A DNA stretch of 64,000 nt, taken from Ihuprevotella massiliensis. GTDB taxonomy: Bacteria; Bacteroidota; Bacteroidia; Bacteroidales; Bacteroidaceae. The notes beneath the pieces were generated by a model. That model did not search any database and had not been told where the DNA came from. It saw only the letters and a program-made list of their open reading frames with translations. The stretch spans positions 2,476,765-2,540,764 of the forward strand of contig LT608321.1 of the NCBI GenBank assembly GCA_900095835.1, in the 5' to 3' direction. Of the stretch, positions 43,424 through 52,670 are shown in pieces (the stretch's first letter is position 1; every line of letters starts with the position of its first letter). A program made the position numbers and the translations under genes.

Positions 43424-44785
43424 TTAGACCATTTCCCCTTCAGCGTCGTAGTCGTAGAAGAGGAAGTCGTTGTAAGGATACTTTTGCACGTGGATTTCGC
43501 GCACGCGCTTGTAGAAGAGGTCGCGCAGTTCTTCGATGTTTTCGCGCTCGCGTGCCGAGATGAAAATCACATCCAAGGGAGCAGTGCCCTGTTGGTCGGT
43601 CATGTTCTCACCCGTGCCTTGCGTGCGTCCCATCCAGGTCTGCATGAGTTCGGGGAGCGTCACGTTTTCTTTCGTGGCAGGCGTCAAATCGTTAGGGTCT
43701 TTAGGCGTGCAAGTGTAAGCATCCATCTTGTTGAACACCAAGATTTGTGGCTTGTCGGCGCATCCCAAGTCGCAGAGGGTGCGGTTCACCACTTGCAGTT
43801 GCTCTTCAAAATCAGGGTGACTCACGTCGACAACATGGACAAGCAAGTCAGCTTCGCGTGTCTCATCGAGGGTAGACTTGAAGGAATCCACCAAGTCCGT
43901 GGGGAGTTTGCGGATGAATCCCACCGTGTCTGCCAAGAGGAAAGGCAGATTGTGCACAATCACCTTGCGCACTGTGGTGTCAAGCGTCGCAAAAAGCTTA
44001 TTTTCAGCAAAGACTTCGCTCTTAGAAAGTAGGTTGAGGAGGGTGGATTTTCCCACGTTGGTGTAGCCCACCAGCGCCACGCGCACCATTTTTCCGCGAT
44101 TTTGTCGCTGCGTAGTCTTTTGTCGGTCGATGTCTGCCAAGCGTTCTTTGAGGAGCGACATACGGTTGAGGATGATGCGTCGGTCCATTTCGAGCTGCGT
44201 TTCACCAGGTCCGCGCAAACCCACGCTACCGCCTTTGCCACCACCGGCACCACCAGAACCACCACCTTGACGTTCCAAGTGCGTCCAAAGGCGTTGCAGA
44301 CGAGGAAGCATGTAGCGATATTGCGCCAGTTCGACTTGTGTCTTCGCATTTGCCGTTTGTGCGCGCATGGCAAAGATATCTAGGATGAGCGAAGTGCGGT
44401 CTAAAATCTTCACTTGCAGCACAGCCTCGATGTTGCGTAGTTGTTTCGCTGAGAGTTCATCGTCGAAAATCACCATACCCACGGGGCGTGGCTTCTCCAC
44501 ATCGGCAGGCCAGAGCGGGTCTTCTTCGGCTTCTTCTGCCGCCTTTTCGCAATCCTCGATGTAGGCACGGATTTCTTCCAACTTACCCTTGCCCACATAA
44601 GTCACCGAACTCGGACCATCCACACGCTGTGTGAAGCGATGCACCGTCTCGGCTCCTGCCGTTTCCGCCAGAAAAGCCAGTTCATCGAGATACTCTTGCG
44701 TTTTATGTTCGTTTTGGGTCTTGGTGATGAGTGCCACAAGGACAGCCGTTTCCGCCTTGACCTCAGTTTGTATAAATTCTTTCAT
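43424..44785 (-). CDS. hflX: GTPase HflX
   Basis: A ribosome-associated GTPase that splits stalled ribosomes. The 453-aa protein has the HflX N-terminal domain (FDDELSAKQLRNIEAVLQVK and LDRTSLILDIFAMRAQT), the linker GGSVGLRGPGETQLEMDRR, and a G domain with G1 VGYTNVGKSTLLNLL, G3 DTVGFI, G4 FNKMDAY. An acidic insert (EDCEKAAEEAEEDPLW) precedes the linker, and a short extension in the G domain (TCTPKDPNDLTPATKEN) is longer than usual. Monocistronic; TATCTTTG (44896-44903, minus) may be its -7 box. Confidence 0.95.
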   Translation of the reverse strand: MKEFIQTEVKAETAVLVALITKTQNEHKTQEYLDELAFLAETAGAETVHRFTQRVDGPSSVTYVGKGKLEEIRAYIEDCEKAAEEAEEDPLWPADVEKPRPVGMVIFDDELSAKQLRNIEAVLQVKILDRTSLILDIFAMRAQTANAKTQVELAQYRYMLPRLQRLWTHLERQGGGSGGAGGGKGGSVGLRGPGETQLEMDRRIILNRMSLLKERLADIDRQKTTQRQNRGKMVRVALVGYTNVGKSTLLNLLSKSEVFAENKLFATLDTTVRKVIVHNLPFLLADTVGFIRKLPTDLVDSFKSTLDETREADLLVHVVDVSHPDFEEQLQVVNRTLCDLGCADKPQILVFNKMDAYTCTPKDPNDLTPATKENVTLPELMQTWMGRTQGTGENMTDQQGTAPLDVIFISARERENIEELRDLFYKRVREIHVQKYPYNDFLFYDYDAEGEMV

Positions 44786-44895
44786 ATCGTCGTCTTATCA
44801 TCGTTGCACTGCCTGTGTCGAAATTGGCGCTTTTGCCTCCAAAAATGAGGAACAAAGCCATAAAAACAAAAGAAAAAGACAGTGCGAATTTGATA

Positions 44896-44903
44896 CAAAG
44901 ATA
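44896..44903 (-). promoter_or_regulatory. Candidate -7 box for hflX
   Basis: Minus-strand TATCTTTG, 110 bp before the hflX start. No -33 match at the usual distance. Confidence 0.45.
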
Positions 44904-45066
44904 CAACTAAATATCGGATTTGGCTATTCGTTCGTCCGTTTTTCGCACCCATCTCCGTCAATCTGCCAGCAAAAGCCTCCTTTTCCCTCTTTTTCCCCTG
45001 CTGAGAGCCGTGCTAGAGTGGGGGATTTTTTGACGCGAAAAGGCGGATAATCTCGCTAAAAAAAGG

Positions 45067-45074
45067 TATATTTG
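45067..45074 (+). promoter_or_regulatory. Candidate -7 box for the asparaginase gene
   Basis: TATATTTG, 17 bp before the ATG at 45092. No -33 TTTG is seen at the expected place. Confidence 0.5.
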
Positions 45075-45091
45075 CAGAAACAAATCATCAC

Positions 45092-46201
45092 ATGAACGGA
45101 GCTAGGATACTCATCATCTACACTGGCGGTACGATTGGTATGCTTGAAAATCCCACCACTGGCGCACTTGAAGCCTTCGATTGGGAGCACATCAGCAACT
45201 TCGTGCCCGAACTCGCGCGTTTCCACTACGACATCGAAACCATTACCTTTGGTCCCCCCATCGACTCTTCCGACATGGAACCGAAGTATTGGACGCGCAT
45301 GGTGGAGGTTATCGCCGACAACTACGACAGCTACGATGGTTTTGTCCTCCTCCACGGCACAGACACCATGGCGTTCACTGCCTCCGCTTTGAGTTTTATG
45401 CTCGAAAACCTAGGCAAACCTGTGGTCATCACTGGAAGTCAGTTGCCCATTGGGCAGTTGCGCACCGATGGAAAGGAAAATCTCCTCACCAGCATCGAGA
45501 TTGCTGCCGCGCGCTGCCCAGAAGGCAAGCCCATGGTGCCCGAAGTCTGCATCTTCTTTGAGAACAAACTCCTCCGCGGCAACCGCACCACCAAGATTAA
45601 CTCCGAGGGGTTCAACGCTTTTCGCTCTTACAATTTCCATCATCTCGCAGATGCTGGCATCCACATCAAGTTTGAAGAAGCGTTTATCCATCGTCCCGAC
45701 CCTGAGAAGCCCTTCCGTCCCAACTATCTTCTCGATGACCACATCGCCATTTTGACCCTCTTCCCCGGCATGCGCGAAGAGGTGATGAATGCCTACCTCA
45801 ACATCCCCAATCTCCGCGGACTAGTGCTCAAAACCTACGGAGCGGGCAACGCGCCCAAGCTGCCGTGGCTCTACGAACGTCTGAAAGAACTCAGCGATCG
45901 TGGGGTGGTGATCATCAACACCACGCAGTGTTCTACAGGAACGGTGGACATGGGGCGCTATGACACCTCACTCCAGCTCATAGAAGCCGGAGTGTTGAAC
46001 GGTCACGACATGACACTCGAAGCCGTAGTGACCAAGTTGATGTTCCTCCTTGGGCACAATTACGACAAACAGCGCATCTGCCAGTTGATGAACACCTCGT
46101 TGGTGGGCGAAGTGACCCTACCTTTTGCCCTGCAAACCGATGAAGAGGTTTGTTTGCAACGCGGACACATGGCAAAAGTACGAGGAATATGTGCCGACTA
46201 A
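45092..46201 (+). CDS. ansA: Type I L-asparaginase
   Basis: Hydrolyses asparagine to aspartate and ammonia. At 369 aa without a signal peptide it fits the cytoplasmic type I enzyme. The first catalytic Thr is in IIYTGGTIGML, the second in LLHGTDTMAFTASALSFML, and a Lys in QLRTDGKENLLTS. The C-terminal domain includes LVLKTYGAGNAP and NTTQCSTGTVDMGRY. The gene's end overlaps the start of the BtuF-like lipoprotein gene by 13 bp, so the two are probably co-transcribed. Confidence 0.94.
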   Translation: MNGARILIIYTGGTIGMLENPTTGALEAFDWEHISNFVPELARFHYDIETITFGPPIDSSDMEPKYWTRMVEVIADNYDSYDGFVLLHGTDTMAFTASALSFMLENLGKPVVITGSQLPIGQLRTDGKENLLTSIEIAAARCPEGKPMVPEVCIFFENKLLRGNRTTKINSEGFNAFRSYNFHHLADAGIHIKFEEAFIHRPDPEKPFRPNYLLDDHIAILTLFPGMREEVMNAYLNIPNLRGLVLKTYGAGNAPKLPWLYERLKELSDRGVVIINTTQCSTGTVDMGRYDTSLQLIEAGVLNGHDMTLEAVVTKLMFLLGHNYDKQRICQLMNTSLVGEVTLPFALQTDEEVCLQRGHMAKVRGICAD

Positions 46202-47652
46202 AGTTGGGCTTTGGATTTCTAATCGCAGGGCTGCTCTTGCTCTGCGGTTGTGCCTCGTCCGTCTCTCCCACGGCGGCGCCGATGCGCTACGCCAAATTGC
46301 TCCGCATGACCGATGCGCCCGACCACACGTGGGTGGAAATCGTCAATCCATGGGACACCACGCAAGTGTTGCGCCAATATCTTCTGGTGGATCAAGCGAT
46401 GTCTTCCGCTGCTGTCGAAGCCTTGCAAGCGCAGCACCCTACGTCCGTGTTGCTCCACACCCCTTTGCAGCGCACCCTTCCGCAAAGCACCGTGCATGCT
46501 GCCCTTGCGCTCCAACTCGGAGCACAACAGTCGCTCGTGGGACTTTGCGACACCGCCTACATCGTCGTACCCGAACTCGAGCAGCTCCACCTTCCCGACT
46601 TTGGACGTGGCGACCAACCCAATGTGGAGCGCATCATTGCGGCAAAAACGCAGGCTTGTCTGTTTGCTCCCTTTGAAAATGCTCGCTACGAGTCGTTAGA
46701 GCGCGCTCATGTTCCCATCGTGGACTGTGCCGACTATCTCGAAACATCGCCTTTGGGGCGCGCTGAATGGATGCGATTCTACGGCAGACTGTGGGGAAAA
46801 TCCCAACTAGCCGACAGCCTCTTTGCACTTGAAGTGCGCAACTACGAATGGTTGGCACAAACTGTGCAGTCGGCTTTAGAGCAAACAACGTCATCGGGGT
46901 TAGCGCACCCTACGCCATCCGGTGCTTCGCAGCGGGAACATCACCCGAAAATGCAGTCCACTTCTATTGCTAAAATTCCAGTGGATACACCGAATGTGGG
47001 AGAGCACAAAAAAAATCTCCGACGAAATCAGAAAAACGTCGGAGTTTTTTCCAAAAACGTTGGAGATTTTCCAAAAAACGTGGGAGAAAATTTTGAAAAT
47101 GTCGGAGATAATTTGGATAACCTCCGAGAAAAGGATGCACCAATGCACAAGACGACAGCATCACGAGGGGAAGATTCCTCCGTAACGCTGCAGCCCCCTT
47201 CAAGCATCTCCCATCGTGCGGTGCGTGTTTGGCTCGATTTGCCCTGGCAAAGCACTTGGTATGTGCCTGGCGGACGTAGTTATCTTGCCACCCTCATCGC
47301 AGACGCAGGCGGAGACTATCCCTTGCGCCACAACGATCAAGCCGGTAGCCTGCCACTTCCTTTGGAGCGCGCTTGGCAATATGCCCAAACGGCAGACGTG
47401 TGGATCATCAAAGGCGGTGACGAACTGCCCCCAAACTACGCCGCACTCACGGCTCTCTCGCGCGTCTATGCGCAATTTCCTGCTGTGCGGTCCCATCGCG
47501 TGTGGGTGTGCCCCACGATGCAAGTGCCTTACTATGAGCATACCCCCTTCGCTCCTGCACAGTTGTTGCGCGAATGGTGCATCATGCTCGGTACCTTGCC
47601 GCTAGATGCCACAGACGCTTTGCGCTATTTCCATTCGCTGCCGCTCCACTGA
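46189..47652 (+). CDS. BtuF/FecB-like ABC substrate-binding lipoprotein with a repeat-derived insert
   Basis: A 487-aa lipoprotein of the periplasmic-binding family for iron-chelate or cobalamin uptake (PF01497-like). Start MCRLKLGFGFLIAGLLLLCG with lipobox LCGC is preferred; it overlaps ansA by 13 bp. The first lobe includes LCDTAYIVVPELEQLHLPDF and the second VWLDLPWQSTWYVPGGRSYL and DVWIIKGGDELPPNY. Between the lobes, about residues 276-316, lies an insert made of KNVGVFS, KNVGDFP, KNVGENF and ENVGDNL heptapeptides, encoded by the 21-bp repeat (47016-47135) in frame. The reading frame survives. The partner permease follows. Confidence 0.85.
   Translation: MCRLKLGFGFLIAGLLLLCGCASSVSPTAAPMRYAKLLRMTDAPDHTWVEIVNPWDTTQVLRQYLLVDQAMSSAAVEALQAQHPTSVLLHTPLQRTLPQSTVHAALALQLGAQQSLVGLCDTAYIVVPELEQLHLPDFGRGDQPNVERIIAAKTQACLFAPFENARYESLERAHVPIVDCADYLETSPLGRAEWMRFYGRLWGKSQLADSLFALEVRNYEWLAQTVQSALEQTTSSGLAHPTPSGASQREHHPKMQSTSIAKIPVDTPNVGEHKKNLRRNQKNVGVFSKNVGDFPKNVGENFENVGDNLDNLREKDAPMHKTTASRGEDSSVTLQPPSSISHRAVRVWLDLPWQSTWYVPGGRSYLATLIADAGGDYPLRHNDQAGSLPLPLERAWQYAQTADVWIIKGGDELPPNYAALTALSRVYAQFPAVRSHRVWVCPTMQVPYYEHTPFAPAQLLREWCIMLGTLPLDATDALRYFHSLPLH
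47016..47135. repeat. 21-bp-period repeat array, locus 4, inside a coding sequence
   Basis: Units start at 47016, 47037, 47058, 47079, 47100 and about 47121. The clearest begin CGTCGGAG and CGTTGGAG, like locus 2. The array keeps frame because 21 bp is seven codons. Confidence 0.9.
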
Positions 47653-47751
47653 TGCTCTGCTGAAGCGAAGATTGGTCTTCCACCATTGGGATACCTTCAA
47701 TCGCCCACGGCTTTTTCTCCGCATTTATCCCTCTGTTTGTCCCTCCCCTAC

Positions 47752-48792
47752 ATGCTCCTTCTCTCCCCCTCCCACCGAACCCTGCTACTGAGCTTGAGTT
47801 TGCTCGTGCTACTGCTCATTGGGTTGCATCTTTTTGTGGGTAGTGTGTGGATGACTCCGCAAGAGGTGGCGACCGCTTTGGGCGATGCCGCTCGCTGTTT
47901 GCTGGGCGATAGAGAGACATCCTCCGCCATCGGGCAAGAAATCGTGGTGCACCATCGCTTGACCATCGCTCTCACTGCCGCGCTCTCAGGAGCCGCGCTT
48001 GGAGGAAGTGGACTCTTCACGCAGACTCTCTTTCGCAATCCGCTAGCCGACCCTTCTCTGCTGGGCATCAACGCTGGTGCTGCCCTCGGAGCTGCCCTTG
48101 CCATGATGGTTGTGGGGAGTGTTTCGGTCTTGACTGGCTTCACCCTCACCGTGCTCTCGGCTTTGTTGGGCGCACTGGTGGTGCTGAGTGTGCTGCTTAG
48201 TGTGAGCCGTCGTCTGGCGAGTGCCACAGCTGTGCTCTTAGTGGGCGTGATGCTCTCCTTCATGGTCTCTTCGGTGCTTGCCATCTTGGCACATCGTGCT
48301 TCTGCCGATGGACTGCGCCACTATCAACTTTGGCTTTTGGGTGACTGCACTTCTGTGAGTTGGTCGCAACTTCCGCTTTTTGCCCTTGCGATCATTCTTC
48401 TTTTACTCTTGACGATCCGCCAGTTGCGCGTGCTCGACGCATGGTTGCTGGGCGATGTCTATGCGCAGTCGCTGGGCATCAGCGTGGATCGCGAGCGCTT
48501 CCGCCTTTTAGGGGTCGTTGGTCTGCTTTCCGCAGTGGTCACTGCCCTTTGTGGTCCCATCGCCTTTGTCGGTTTGGCTGCCCCACACGCAGCGCGTTTG
48601 GTGTCACACCAAGGTGCCCATCATCGTCTGCTGCCCCTCACGCTCTTGATGGGGAGTGTGCTTCTTCTCTTCTGCCAACTTGTGGCGCGACTGCCGCTAT
48701 GGGGCGAAGCGCAACTTCCGCTCAATGCGGTGACTCCACTAGTGGGTGCACCCATCATGGTGCTGTTGCTACTGCAACATCGCCCTCGATGA
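47752..48792 (+). CDS. FecCD/BtuC-type ABC transporter permease
   Basis: Inner-membrane permease for iron-siderophore or cobalamin uptake, 346 aa from MLLLSPSHRT, with about ten membrane helices. Family motifs are present: VVHHRLTIALTAALSGAALG, LFRNPLADPSLLGINAGAAL, and near the end PIAFVGLAAPHAARL, the coupling helix that contacts the ATPase. It follows the substrate-binding lipoprotein by about 100 bp. No ATPase gene is adjacent; surE follows. The ATPase must be encoded elsewhere. Confidence 0.9.
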   Translation: MLLLSPSHRTLLLSLSLLVLLLIGLHLFVGSVWMTPQEVATALGDAARCLLGDRETSSAIGQEIVVHHRLTIALTAALSGAALGGSGLFTQTLFRNPLADPSLLGINAGAALGAALAMMVVGSVSVLTGFTLTVLSALLGALVVLSVLLSVSRRLASATAVLLVGVMLSFMVSSVLAILAHRASADGLRHYQLWLLGDCTSVSWSQLPLFALAIILLLLLTIRQLRVLDAWLLGDVYAQSLGISVDRERFRLLGVVGLLSAVVTALCGPIAFVGLAAPHAARLVSHQGAHHRLLPLTLLMGSVLLLFCQLVARLPLWGEAQLPLNAVTPLVGAPIMVLLLLQHRPR

Positions 48793-48918
48793 GGTGAACA
48801 GACGCAAGGTTTGCCCGAGGCCCTCGCACTGCCTGCACCACACATGGCGCTGCCTTGCCACTGAGGGAGACTCTTTTTCTATTTTCTTATTGTCCATCTC
48901 TCCAACTCTCTCGAAGAA

Positions 48919-49704
48919 ATGCTCAACTCCTCCGTACGACCCTTTATCCTTCTTTCCAACGACGACGGCTATCAAGCCCCTGGACTCAACTTTCTCATCG
49001 ATGTGTTGCGCCCTATCGCCGACATTTTGGTAGTGGCACCCAGTGGTGCGCGCTCTGGTTTTGGCTGTGCCATCACCGCCACGCAGCCCATTCAGTGCCG
49101 ACTCGTGCATGAGGAAGACGGACTCGACATTTATTCCTGCACGGGAAGTCCGGTGGACTGTGTGAAACTCGCCTTCAATGTGCTCCTCGACAACTACAAT
49201 CGCAAGCCCGATTTGGTGGTTTCAGGGGTGAACCACGGCGATAACTCTAGTGTCAATACCTTTTATTCCGGCACCATGGGAGCAGCTAACGAAGGGGTGC
49301 TACAAGGCGTGCCCGGCATCGGATTTTCCTACTGTCACTTCAGCTACGATGTCGATATGTCGGCTTGCGCGCCCTACATTATAGAGATTGTGCAACAGGT
49401 GCTCCGCGAAGGACTTCCACCTTTCTCCGCCCTCAATGTCAATTTCCCTGCTTTATCCGAATTTGAAGGCGTGAAAGTGTGCCGTATGGCGCGTTCGCGC
49501 TGGGTGAACGAGATGGCGGTGAACTACAAACCTCGCAGTGGCTCACCTTATTATTGGCTCACTGGCGAACCCTACGAACTAGAACCTGAAGCGGAAGACA
49601 CTGACCGCTGGGCGCTGGCTCACGGTTATGTGTCGATTACTCCGCAGACGCTCGATGCAACCAACTATCCCTTGTTGCAACAACTCAAATCGAAGGAGTG
49701 GTAA
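48919..49704 (+). CDS. surE: 5'/3'-nucleotidase SurE
   Basis: Metal-dependent nucleoside monophosphate phosphatase of the stationary-phase survival family, 261 aa. The N-terminal motif ILLSNDDGYQAPGLNFL gives the two Asp metal ligands, followed by VVAPSGARSGFGCAITA, TGSPVDCVKLAF, and PDLVVSGVNHGDN with the conserved Asn, then NTFYSGTMGAANEG. All active-site residues are present. It lies 126 bp after the ABC permease and 124 bp before lpxB. Confidence 0.95.
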   Translation: MLNSSVRPFILLSNDDGYQAPGLNFLIDVLRPIADILVVAPSGARSGFGCAITATQPIQCRLVHEEDGLDIYSCTGSPVDCVKLAFNVLLDNYNRKPDLVVSGVNHGDNSSVNTFYSGTMGAANEGVLQGVPGIGFSYCHFSYDVDMSACAPYIIEIVQQVLREGLPPFSALNVNFPALSEFEGVKVCRMARSRWVNEMAVNYKPRSGSPYYWLTGEPYELEPEAEDTDRWALAHGYVSITPQTLDATNYPLLQQLKSKEW

Positions 49705-49827
49705 GGCACAGCAACAGGGAGTGAGTCTCGACTTTTCTCCTTCCTACATCGCATTTCCCACCTCGTAATTTCTCCCTTCTCACTAACCAATTCAGCAGAT
49801 TCCACCTCGTAATTTCCCCCTTTCATC

Positions 49828-51087
49828 ATGCGCTATTTCATCATTGCTGGCGAAGCCTCGGGCGATCTTCACGCTTCACACCTCGTCACAGCCCTCCGAA
49901 AGGAAGATGCCGATGCTCAATTTCAAGGCTTGGGCGGCGATCTCATGGCGGCAGCTGGCGTTGACGTGCTTTGGCACTATCGCACTATGGCGTATATGGG
50001 ATTTGTGCAGGTGATGCTTCACTTGCCTCAGATACTCCGCGCCATGCGTGCGTGCAAGGCGGCTATTGAGGTCTATCGTCCCGATGCGATTATCCTAGTG
50101 GATTATCCTGGTTTCAATCTGAATATCGCGGCTTGGGCACGAAAACACCTCGATGCTCCCATCTTCTATTATATCGCCCCCAAGATTTGGGCATGGAAAG
50201 AGGGACGCATTCGCAAAATCCGCCAAAATGTGGACAAGGTGCTCTCGATTTTACCCTTTGAAGTGGACTATTTCGAGCGCGAACATGGCTATAAAGTGGA
50301 CTATGTGGGCAATCCTTCGCGTGCAGAGGTCGATGATTTCTTGCAGCATGACAGTCATTCTTTCGCAGACTTCTGTGCAGCGCATCAGCTCGATCCGCAG
50401 CGCAAAATTGTAGCACTGCTTGCTGGTTCGCGCCGCTCGGAAATAGCTGCCAACCTGCCGCGGATGTTGCAGGCTTTTGCGCAGGTGCAAACCGAATCTG
50501 CCGCAAGAAGCCGTGGTGTCTCTGCTACCCAATCTGCCCCCCCTGCGCACAACACTGTCGAACAATCTGTCGCACCACAAGCATACCAGGCGGTGATTGC
50601 CGCTGCTCCTGGCATCGAACCTGAGGAATATGCACCTTATTTGCAGGCTTATCCTCATGTTCATCTGGTGTCTGCGGCTACTTTTGCGCTGTTGAAGCAC
50701 GCGCACACGGCGTTGGTCACAAGTGGCACCGCAACGCTCGAAACTGCGCTCTTTGGTGTGCCGCAGGTGGTGTGCTATCATATCAGAGGAGGTGCGCTCG
50801 TGCGTGCCATCCAACCGCATTTTCTCAACTGCCGCTTCATCTCTTTGGTCAATCTCATTGCAGACGACGAGGTTGTGCCTGAACTCATTGCAGATCATAC
50901 TGCACCGCACCACATTGCGCGCCATCTGCTCCCACTGCTCGACGACACAAGCGCGGCTCGACAAGCGCAATTATCGGGATATGCCCGTATGCGTGCCCAA
51001 CTTGGCACAGATGTTGCCCCACAAGAGGGGGCGCAGCTCATTGTACACGCGATGCGCGAGGGACTGAATTCCCCGACATTGCCATAG
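49828..51087 (+). CDS. lpxB: Lipid-A-disaccharide synthase
   Basis: Glycosyltransferase (GT19) that joins UDP-diacylglucosamine and lipid X in lipid A synthesis, membrane-associated in the cytoplasm. Signature motifs: IAGEASGDLHASHLV at the start, GLGGDLMAAAGV, WHYRTMAYMGFVQV, YYIAPKIWAWKEGRI, VGNP, LLAGSRRSEIAANLP, and LVTSGTATLETALFGVPQVV. At 419 aa it is longer than the usual 380 because of a Ser/Ala/Pro/Gln-rich insert of about 30 residues (ARSRGVSATQSAPPAHN onward) in the middle. Shows the organism has a Gram-negative envelope. Confidence 0.95.
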   Translation: MRYFIIAGEASGDLHASHLVTALRKEDADAQFQGLGGDLMAAAGVDVLWHYRTMAYMGFVQVMLHLPQILRAMRACKAAIEVYRPDAIILVDYPGFNLNIAAWARKHLDAPIFYYIAPKIWAWKEGRIRKIRQNVDKVLSILPFEVDYFEREHGYKVDYVGNPSRAEVDDFLQHDSHSFADFCAAHQLDPQRKIVALLAGSRRSEIAANLPRMLQAFAQVQTESAARSRGVSATQSAPPAHNTVEQSVAPQAYQAVIAAAPGIEPEEYAPYLQAYPHVHLVSAATFALLKHAHTALVTSGTATLETALFGVPQVVCYHIRGGALVRAIQPHFLNCRFISLVNLIADDEVVPELIADHTAPHHIARHLLPLLDDTSAARQAQLSGYARMRAQLGTDVAPQEGAQLIVHAMREGLNSPTLP

Positions 51088-51197
51088 TATCATACGACAC
51101 CACAGCGGCGCTTCCCAAGTACATTGCGTATGAATTCCCCCTGCGCTCGCATAGTGTAGACTTCTTTTTCTGACTATTCACTTAAAATCAATCTAAT

Positions 51198-51836
51198 ATG
51201 TCTTCCATCGCTTCCCAATTTGCACAGCAACTGCTCGAGGTGCAGTGCATCAAACTTCAACCTACGCAGCCTTTCACCTGGGCGAGTGGCTGGTTGTCTC
51301 CATTCTATTGCGACAATCGCAAGACGTTGGCTTATCCTAAGGTGCGCACCTTCGTGAAAGACCAACTCGCAGCTATGATTCGTGCGCAATATCCCGAAGC
51401 TACTGCCATTGCTGGTGTCGCCACTGGTGCTATCGCTCAAGGTGCTTTGGTAGCCGATGCCTTGGATCTCCCTATGTGCTACGTGCGCGCCAAAGCTAAG
51501 GACCACGGCATGGGCAATCTCATCGAAGGTACCCTGCCCGAAGGTGCAAAAGTGGTGGTTGTCGAAGACTTAATTTCGACAGGTGGTAGCAGTCTTAAGG
51601 CTGTTGAGGCGCTCCGTGCCGCTGGTTTTGAAATTCTCGGCATGGTGGCGAGCTTCACCTACGGATTCCCTGTGGCTGAAGAGGCTTTCCGCGCTGCGAA
51701 TGTCACCCTCACCACGCTCACCAACTATGAAGCTGTGGTGGAAACGGCTCGTGCCATTGGCTACATCGAGGAGAGTCACTTGCCTCTCTTGGCTCGTTGG
51801 CGCGCCAATCCTTCCACTTGGAGCCCTGAAGTGTAA
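51198..51836 (+). CDS. pyrE: Orotate phosphoribosyltransferase
   Basis: Converts orotate and PRPP to OMP in pyrimidine synthesis. The 212-aa protein has the expected motifs: SGWLSPFYCDNRKTLAYP at the substrate site, AIAGVATGAIAQGALVADAL, the flexible loop RAKAKDHGMGNLIEG with its catalytic Lys residues, and the PRPP motif VVVVEDLISTGGSSLKAV. Length is normal. Possibly co-transcribed with the SRPBCC protein gene downstream, although 289 bp separate them. Confidence 0.95.
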   Translation: MSSIASQFAQQLLEVQCIKLQPTQPFTWASGWLSPFYCDNRKTLAYPKVRTFVKDQLAAMIRAQYPEATAIAGVATGAIAQGALVADALDLPMCYVRAKAKDHGMGNLIEGTLPEGAKVVVVEDLISTGGSSLKAVEALRAAGFEILGMVASFTYGFPVAEEAFRAANVTLTTLTNYEAVVETARAIGYIEESHLPLLARWRANPSTWSPEV

Positions 51837-52125
51837 GACTTCGCTCCTGTTCTTATCGCATTCTTCCTTCCCTCCTTTGCGCGTGCAAGTGGCGCGGATG
51901 GTGGGCACTTTCGCTCAGACTGTTGTGGTCGTTTTTCCATATATGTTGTGGCTGTTCGCCCAAATGTGGTGCTGCGCTCCAATCTATTGCGGGGATTCTC
52001 CCGACAGGTAGCGAGCATTCTCCCAAAACTATCCCCTAAACATGAACGTGGGTGGACAAGTGCCTAATCATCCTCAGCGTGCTTCGCACTTTCAAAGGAG
52101 GGATGGTAGACTATTTCTCTCTAAA

Positions 52126-52614
52126 ATGACAAAATATACCTCCGAAATCTACACGGTCAATGCTACGCAAGCGCAGGCTTACGAGCGTTTGGCTGATTTG
52201 CGCCGTTTTGAAGCCCTTAAAGCGGCTTTCTCCGACCCTGAGAAGATGCAATATATCTTGCAAAATCTCCCAGCCGACCAAGTGTCGCCCGATAAACTCG
52301 CTGAGATTCGCGAACAAGTGGAGAAGATGCAGTTCACCGAAGACACCATTTCTGCCGATACTAAGGTGGGACCTGTGTCGCTTGCCATCGTGGAGCGCGA
52401 ACCTTGCAAGTTGGTGAAACTCGTGACGCAGAATTCTCCCGTGAATGCTACGGTTTGGGTGCAACTCGTGGAGAAAGGCACTTATCAAGCGGCACTCAAG
52501 GTCACCATCGGTGTGGAACTCAATTTCTTCATCCGCAAGATGGTGGAGAAGCACATCAAGAAGGCGCCCGACGGTCTGGCACAGTTCTTGAGCCAAATCC
52601 TAGCGGTGGGCTAA
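52126..52614 (+). CDS. SRPBCC-family protein, 162 aa
   Basis: A small soluble protein with START/Bet v1-like order: an N-terminal strand MTKYTSEIYTVNATQAQAYE, helices (RLADLRRFEALKAAFSD), then strands (GPVSLAIVEREPCKLVKLVT and VWVQLVEKGTYQAALKVTIG) and a long C-terminal helix (KMVEKHIKKAPDGLAQFL). This is typical of Bacteroidota SRPBCC proteins with unknown ligand. The ATG at 52126 is chosen over 52042 because the extra 28 codons break the fold. Role unknown. Confidence 0.75.
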   Translation: MTKYTSEIYTVNATQAQAYERLADLRRFEALKAAFSDPEKMQYILQNLPADQVSPDKLAEIREQVEKMQFTEDTISADTKVGPVSLAIVEREPCKLVKLVTQNSPVNATVWVQLVEKGTYQAALKVTIGVELNFFIRKMVEKHIKKAPDGLAQFLSQILAVG

Positions 52615-52670
52615 ACGCTTCATCGCCCGGGGTGGGGATTCCTTTGTTTTATGCGCTAAAATGGTAAAAG

